Shown one piece after another: positions 60,754 to 64,000 of a stretch of 64,000 nucleotides of DNA (positions are counted from its first letter, which is position 1; every line of letters begins with the position of its first letter). The translations under genes and the position numbers were made by a program. Origin of the DNA: JAPPLG01 sp965199935 (GTDB lineage Bacteria > Bdellovibrionota > Bdellovibrionia > Bdellovibrionales > UBA1609); NCBI GenBank assembly GCA_965199935.1, contig CBDATD010000001.1, positions 496,001 through 560,000 of the forward strand, given 5' to 3'. Under the pieces are notes generated by a model. It saw only the letters and a program-made list of their open reading frames with translations. It made no database searches and was not told the origin of the DNA.

Positions 60754-63396
60754 ATGTTGGCTTCTTTACTCACTCGCATTTTTGGCACCCAGCACGAACG
60801 GGAAATTAAGCAGCTTCGCCCTATCATCAATGCCATTAATGATGTTGAACAGCAGTTTTCTAAAATGAGTACTGCTGAACTGCAGGCGCAAACCCCGTTT
60901 TTGAAACAGCAAATTAAACAGGGGAAAGACCCTGATGAACTGCTCATTTCTGCTTTTTCTGTTTGCCGGGAAGCCTCCAAACGAGTGTTGAATATGAGGC
61001 ACTATGACGTACAAATCATAGGAGGATGGACCCTTTATCAAGGTCGAATCGCTGAAATGAAAACAGGAGAGGGAAAAACTCTCGCGGCGACTTTACCGGT
61101 TTACCTGGAGGCGCTCAAAGGAAAAGGAGTGCATGTTGTCACCGTCAACGATTATCTAGCCAAAAGGGACACTGAGTGGATGGGGCAGATCTATCATTTC
61201 TTAGGTCTTACCACAGGCACCATCACCCACGATCTAGGGGACCAAGAAAGAAAAGAAGCTTATCAAAAAGACATCACTTACGGCACCAACAATGAGTTTG
61301 GCTTTGACTATCTAAGGGACAACATGAAATTTCATTCTAAAGACTGTGTTCAAAGAGAATTAAACTACGCTATCGTGGATGAATGTGACTCTATTTTAGT
61401 AGATGAAGCTCGAACTCCTTTAATTATTTCCGGCCCCAAAGAAGAATCTGTCGGAAAATACCAGGAAATCAACCGCATTATTCCTTTTTTAAAACGTGAT
61501 CAACACTTCACCATGGAAGAAAAATCCAAAACCATTTCTCTGACAGAGGAAGGTAATTCAAAAGTAGAAGAACTCCTAAAAATCAAAAACTTATATGATA
61601 TTTCCAACATCAGCCGCCTCCATCATATTTATCAAGCTCTTAAAGCCCACCATCTTTATAGAAAAGACGTAGATTACATGGTGAAAAACAATGAAATAGT
61701 TATAGTAGATGAGTTTACGGGCCGTTTGATGCCGGGCCGAAGATGGAGCGAAGGACTTCATCAGGCCATTGAAGCTAAAGAAGGGGTGAGGATTAGAAAG
61801 GAAAATCAAACTTTAGCCACCATTACATTTCAAAATTATTTTCGCCAATACAACAAGCTGGCAGGTATGACAGGCACTGCGGAAACAGAAGCTGTTGAAT
61901 TTAAAAAAATCTATAATCTGGATGTCATGGTAATCCCCACAAATAAAATCATTCAAAGAGAAGACCTTGATGACGTCATTTATAAAACAGAAAAAGTGAA
62001 ATTTAAAAATATTATTGACGACATTAAAGATTGCCGCAAAAGAGGCCAGCCGGTGCTGGTTGGAACCATCAGTATTGAAAAATCCGAAGAAATTTCACAA
62101 ATGCTTAAACAGTTCAAAGTACCCCATAACGTACTCAATGCTAAACATCATGAACGGGAGGCAGAAATAGTAGCTCAAGCAGGAAGAAGGGGAGCCATTA
62201 CTATTGCCACCAATATGGCCGGCCGAGGAACAGATATTGTTTTGGGCGGCAATCCTGAATTTTTAGCCCAGTCTGCGGCTTCATCCGGCTCAAACTCAAA
62301 AGAAGCTTTAGAAAAACATCAAAAAATATGCTCAGCTGAACGAAAAGAAGTTGTTGAAGCGGGAGGCCTCTATATTATTGGAACAGAGAGACACGAAGCC
62401 CGGCGCATTGATAATCAATTAAGAGGCCGCTCCGGGAGGCAGGGGGATCCAGGAGCTTCTCGTTTTTATCTCTCTTTAGAAGATAATTTAATGAGAATTT
62501 TTGGAGGCGAGCGCATGAAGAAAATTATGAACACTTTGAGAATTCCTGAGGATGAAGTTATTACAGATCGAATGGTCAGCCGCGCCATTGCCAGCGCCCA
62601 AAGAAAAGTAGAAGGGCATAATTTCAGCATCAGAAAACATCTTTTAGACTATGACGATGTTATGAATCAACAAAGAACAGCAATCTATACATTAAGAAGA
62701 AAAATTCTTCGTATGGAGTCTTTGGAAAGAATGATTTTAGACTATCTCGGCAGCGTCACATCGGATCTTCTCGATTCTTTTGTTAATGAAAATGTCAAAA
62801 AAGAGCATTGGGACCTCTCCAGCTTATCTCGATCCCTGTTTAAGAGTTTTGGGGTTTCTCTTGAGCTTTCCAATACGGAAAGTACAGATGCCATCACACA
62901 AAAAGTGCAAAAAGAAGTAAAACACGCATACGACAGCAAAAAACAGGAGATGGGAGAACATTTTTCTTCTGTCGTTCAATTCATCTTACTTCAAACCATT
63001 GATTCCCTCTGGAAAGAACATTTGGAAAATATTGACTACCTCAAAGAAGGCATCAATTTAAGAGGATATGCCCAAAAAGACCCTTTAATTGAATATAAAA
63101 AAGAAGCATTTAATTTATTTGAAAAAGTCAATCAACAAATCGCTAATGAGTGTATTGAGAAATTATTTAAAATACAAATCTCCGAATCCTCCAATTACGA
63201 CATCTCCTCCTCTTACAATGAGGGGCAGTTGGATTACAATTCTCCTGAAAATAATTGGCAAAATTTAAAATTGGCTCAAGAAGGGGCTCTCAGAAATCAA
63301 AAAGCTTTATCTCACGGAGAGCCGGAGAATACACAACAGCTCAACCGCGCCCAAAGAAGAATGCAGAAAAAAAAGAAACGCACAATCAAAATTTAG
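60754..63396 (+). CDS. secA: SecA preprotein translocase ATPase
   Basis: ATP-driven motor pushing preproteins through SecYEG. The 880-residue protein has Walker A MKTGEGKT (about 102-109), DEAD-equivalent DECD in IVDECDSILVDEARTPL (near 207), the preprotein-binding insertion and the helicase-2 segment with GRGTDIVLGGNPEFL and RRIDNQLRGRSGRQGDPG. The C-terminus ends in a polar linker and a Lys/Arg-rich tail (RAQRRMQKKKKRTIKI) and lacks the CxCxSGx8CH/C zinc motif used for SecB binding in many proteobacteria. secB is not in the window. Confidence 0.97.
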   Translation: MLASLLTRIFGTQHEREIKQLRPIINAINDVEQQFSKMSTAELQAQTPFLKQQIKQGKDPDELLISAFSVCREASKRVLNMRHYDVQIIGGWTLYQGRIAEMKTGEGKTLAATLPVYLEALKGKGVHVVTVNDYLAKRDTEWMGQIYHFLGLTTGTITHDLGDQERKEAYQKDITYGTNNEFGFDYLRDNMKFHSKDCVQRELNYAIVDECDSILVDEARTPLIISGPKEESVGKYQEINRIIPFLKRDQHFTMEEKSKTISLTEEGNSKVEELLKIKNLYDISNISRLHHIYQALKAHHLYRKDVDYMVKNNEIVIVDEFTGRLMPGRRWSEGLHQAIEAKEGVRIRKENQTLATITFQNYFRQYNKLAGMTGTAETEAVEFKKIYNLDVMVIPTNKIIQREDLDDVIYKTEKVKFKNIIDDIKDCRKRGQPVLVGTISIEKSEEISQMLKQFKVPHNVLNAKHHEREAEIVAQAGRRGAITIATNMAGRGTDIVLGGNPEFLAQSAASSGSNSKEALEKHQKICSAERKEVVEAGGLYIIGTERHEARRIDNQLRGRSGRQGDPGASRFYLSLEDNLMRIFGGERMKKIMNTLRIPEDEVITDRMVSRAIASAQRKVEGHNFSIRKHLLDYDDVMNQQRTAIYTLRRKILRMESLERMILDYLGSVTSDLLDSFVNENVKKEHWDLSSLSRSLFKSFGVSLELSNTESTDAITQKVQKEVKHAYDSKKQEMGEHFSSVVQFILLQTIDSLWKEHLENIDYLKEGINLRGYAQKDPLIEYKKEAFNLFEKVNQQIANECIEKLFKIQISESSNYDISSSYNEGQLDYNSPENNWQNLKLAQEGALRNQKALSHGEPENTQQLNRAQRRMQKKKKRTIKI

Positions 63397-63402
63397 GTGT
63401 TT

Positions 63403-64000
63403 ATGGAATGCCCGCATTGTCACAATAAAATTGAAGTTCCTGATTTATGGGAGTTTTTTGACTGCACGCACTGCGGTTCTTCTCTGCAGTTAGAAAACAA
63501 TGAACTTAAAATTTTAAAAACCTCTAATGAAAAAACTGCCGCAAATCAACATCCGCCGCCTCAGGAAGCTGAGGAGAATCTGTCTAGTGAAATATCTCGC
63601 TTTGAAGAGCTTTCACAAAGCACGCAAGATGCGGAAAACCAAACTCGAAAGTCTGTATCAGATGCGGCAAAGAAAGATTTTTCAGAAATATCTCATGCCG
63701 AGGATCCCCAGTCTTCAGAAAACATTCCATCAAACATCAATGAGCAGGCCGCAACGGATGAAAGTGAAACTCACTCCTCTCCTGAGGAGGAGGATGAAAA
63801 TTTATCCAACATACTGGATTTTGAAAACTCTCCCCATCCGGGAAACCATTTCACTTACTGTCTGAAGATTAGTGAAATCTCATCCAAAACTTTAATAGAT
63901 AAAATTCATCGTATTTTTAAAAATCCGAGATTAAAAATAAACAGCCTTCCTCAAATTCAAAACAACACCTTAGCCGTCAACAATCTCAACGCTATTCAAA
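63403..64000 (+). CDS. Zinc-ribbon N-terminal protein, partial (continues past window)
   Basis: Open from ATG 63403 (7 bp after the secA stop, AGGTG upstream) to the window edge, 199 codons visible. Residues 1-27 hold a zinc ribbon: CPHC...CTHCGSS. Then a long acidic, Ser/Glu-rich linker (about 40-140) and the start of a globular part (LKISEISSKTLIDKIHRIFKNP). Position right after secA suggests co-transcription. Function unknown. Confidence 0.65.
   Translation, partial: MECPHCHNKIEVPDLWEFFDCTHCGSSLQLENNELKILKTSNEKTAANQHPPPQEAEENLSSEISRFEELSQSTQDAENQTRKSVSDAAKKDFSEISHAEDPQSSENIPSNINEQAATDESETHSSPEEEDENLSNILDFENSPHPGNHFTYCLKISEISSKTLIDKIHRIFKNPRLKINSLPQIQNNTLAVNNLNAIQ

Overview
This window comes from an AT-rich (roughly 60% A+T by eye), densely packed Gram-negative chromosome. 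Sec, Tat and lipoprotein export genes, several lipobox proteins, a prepilin and a likely outer-membrane protein show a two-membrane cell. A 67-residue histone-fold-like protein, a GYF_2/TPR membrane protein, a TPR plus periplasmic-binding lipoprotein and many small exported proteins of unknown function suggest a Bdellovibrio-like (Bdellovibrionota) lineage. That placement is an inference from gene content, not a database result.

Layout. 1-5.1 kb: sucA (missing only its last codons), nrdB and lgt. 5.1-8.8 kb: an accessory patch with a (TCAA)12 microsatellite next to a -10 box, three unknown exported proteins and an orphan adenine-type DNA methyltransferase. 9-17 kb: nnr facing a four-gene overlapping operon MFS/rhodanese-valS-ftsW-murG. 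17-24 kb: a barrel-like exported protein, lon, an LpoA-like lipoprotein and grpE-dnaJ. 24-27 kb: an unknown conserved protein, tatA-tatC, a small exported protein and a RES-like toxin with an overlapping partner gene. 27-32.3 kb: asnS facing rng-rplU-rpmA, then an obg gene that ends at its N-terminal domain and a nadD-rsfS fusion.

32.3-35.8 kb is the most unusual part. Two tRNA genes are followed by a cluster of seven small exported, membrane or unknown proteins, an XRE regulator gene broken by an in-frame stop, and an inverted fragment of a second XRE copy. Four palindromes of the form GTGTAA...TTACAC lie at the promoters. Two of the promoter-leaders are direct repeats of each other, about 1 kb apart. 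It looks like a duplicated, repressor-controlled cassette family.

35.8-51.8 kb is mostly housekeeping: serS, a GYF_2/TPR protein, murA, prmC, prfA, rho, a LysM-like lipoprotein, gatB-gatA-gatC and ligA, with the histone-like gene convergent on ligA. 52-58.7 kb holds a small exported protein, a 1240-residue exported alpha/beta hydrolase with a long helical tail, two tRNA genes, a prepilin whose N-terminal codons contain an octanucleotide repeat, and a PhaR-like regulator. 59-64 kb: two lipoproteins, secA and the start of a zinc-ribbon protein.

The housekeeping genes cover translation (ValRS, AsnRS, SerRS, GatCAB, RF1 and its methylase), wall synthesis and division (MurA, MurG, FtsW, the LpoA-like protein), proteostasis (Lon, GrpE, DnaJ) and export (SecA, TatA, TatC, Lgt). 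Many are joined by 1-4 nt stop/start overlaps. Several genes start 8-11 nt after a -10-like hexamer with no Shine-Dalgarno sequence, which suggests leaderless mRNAs are used here.
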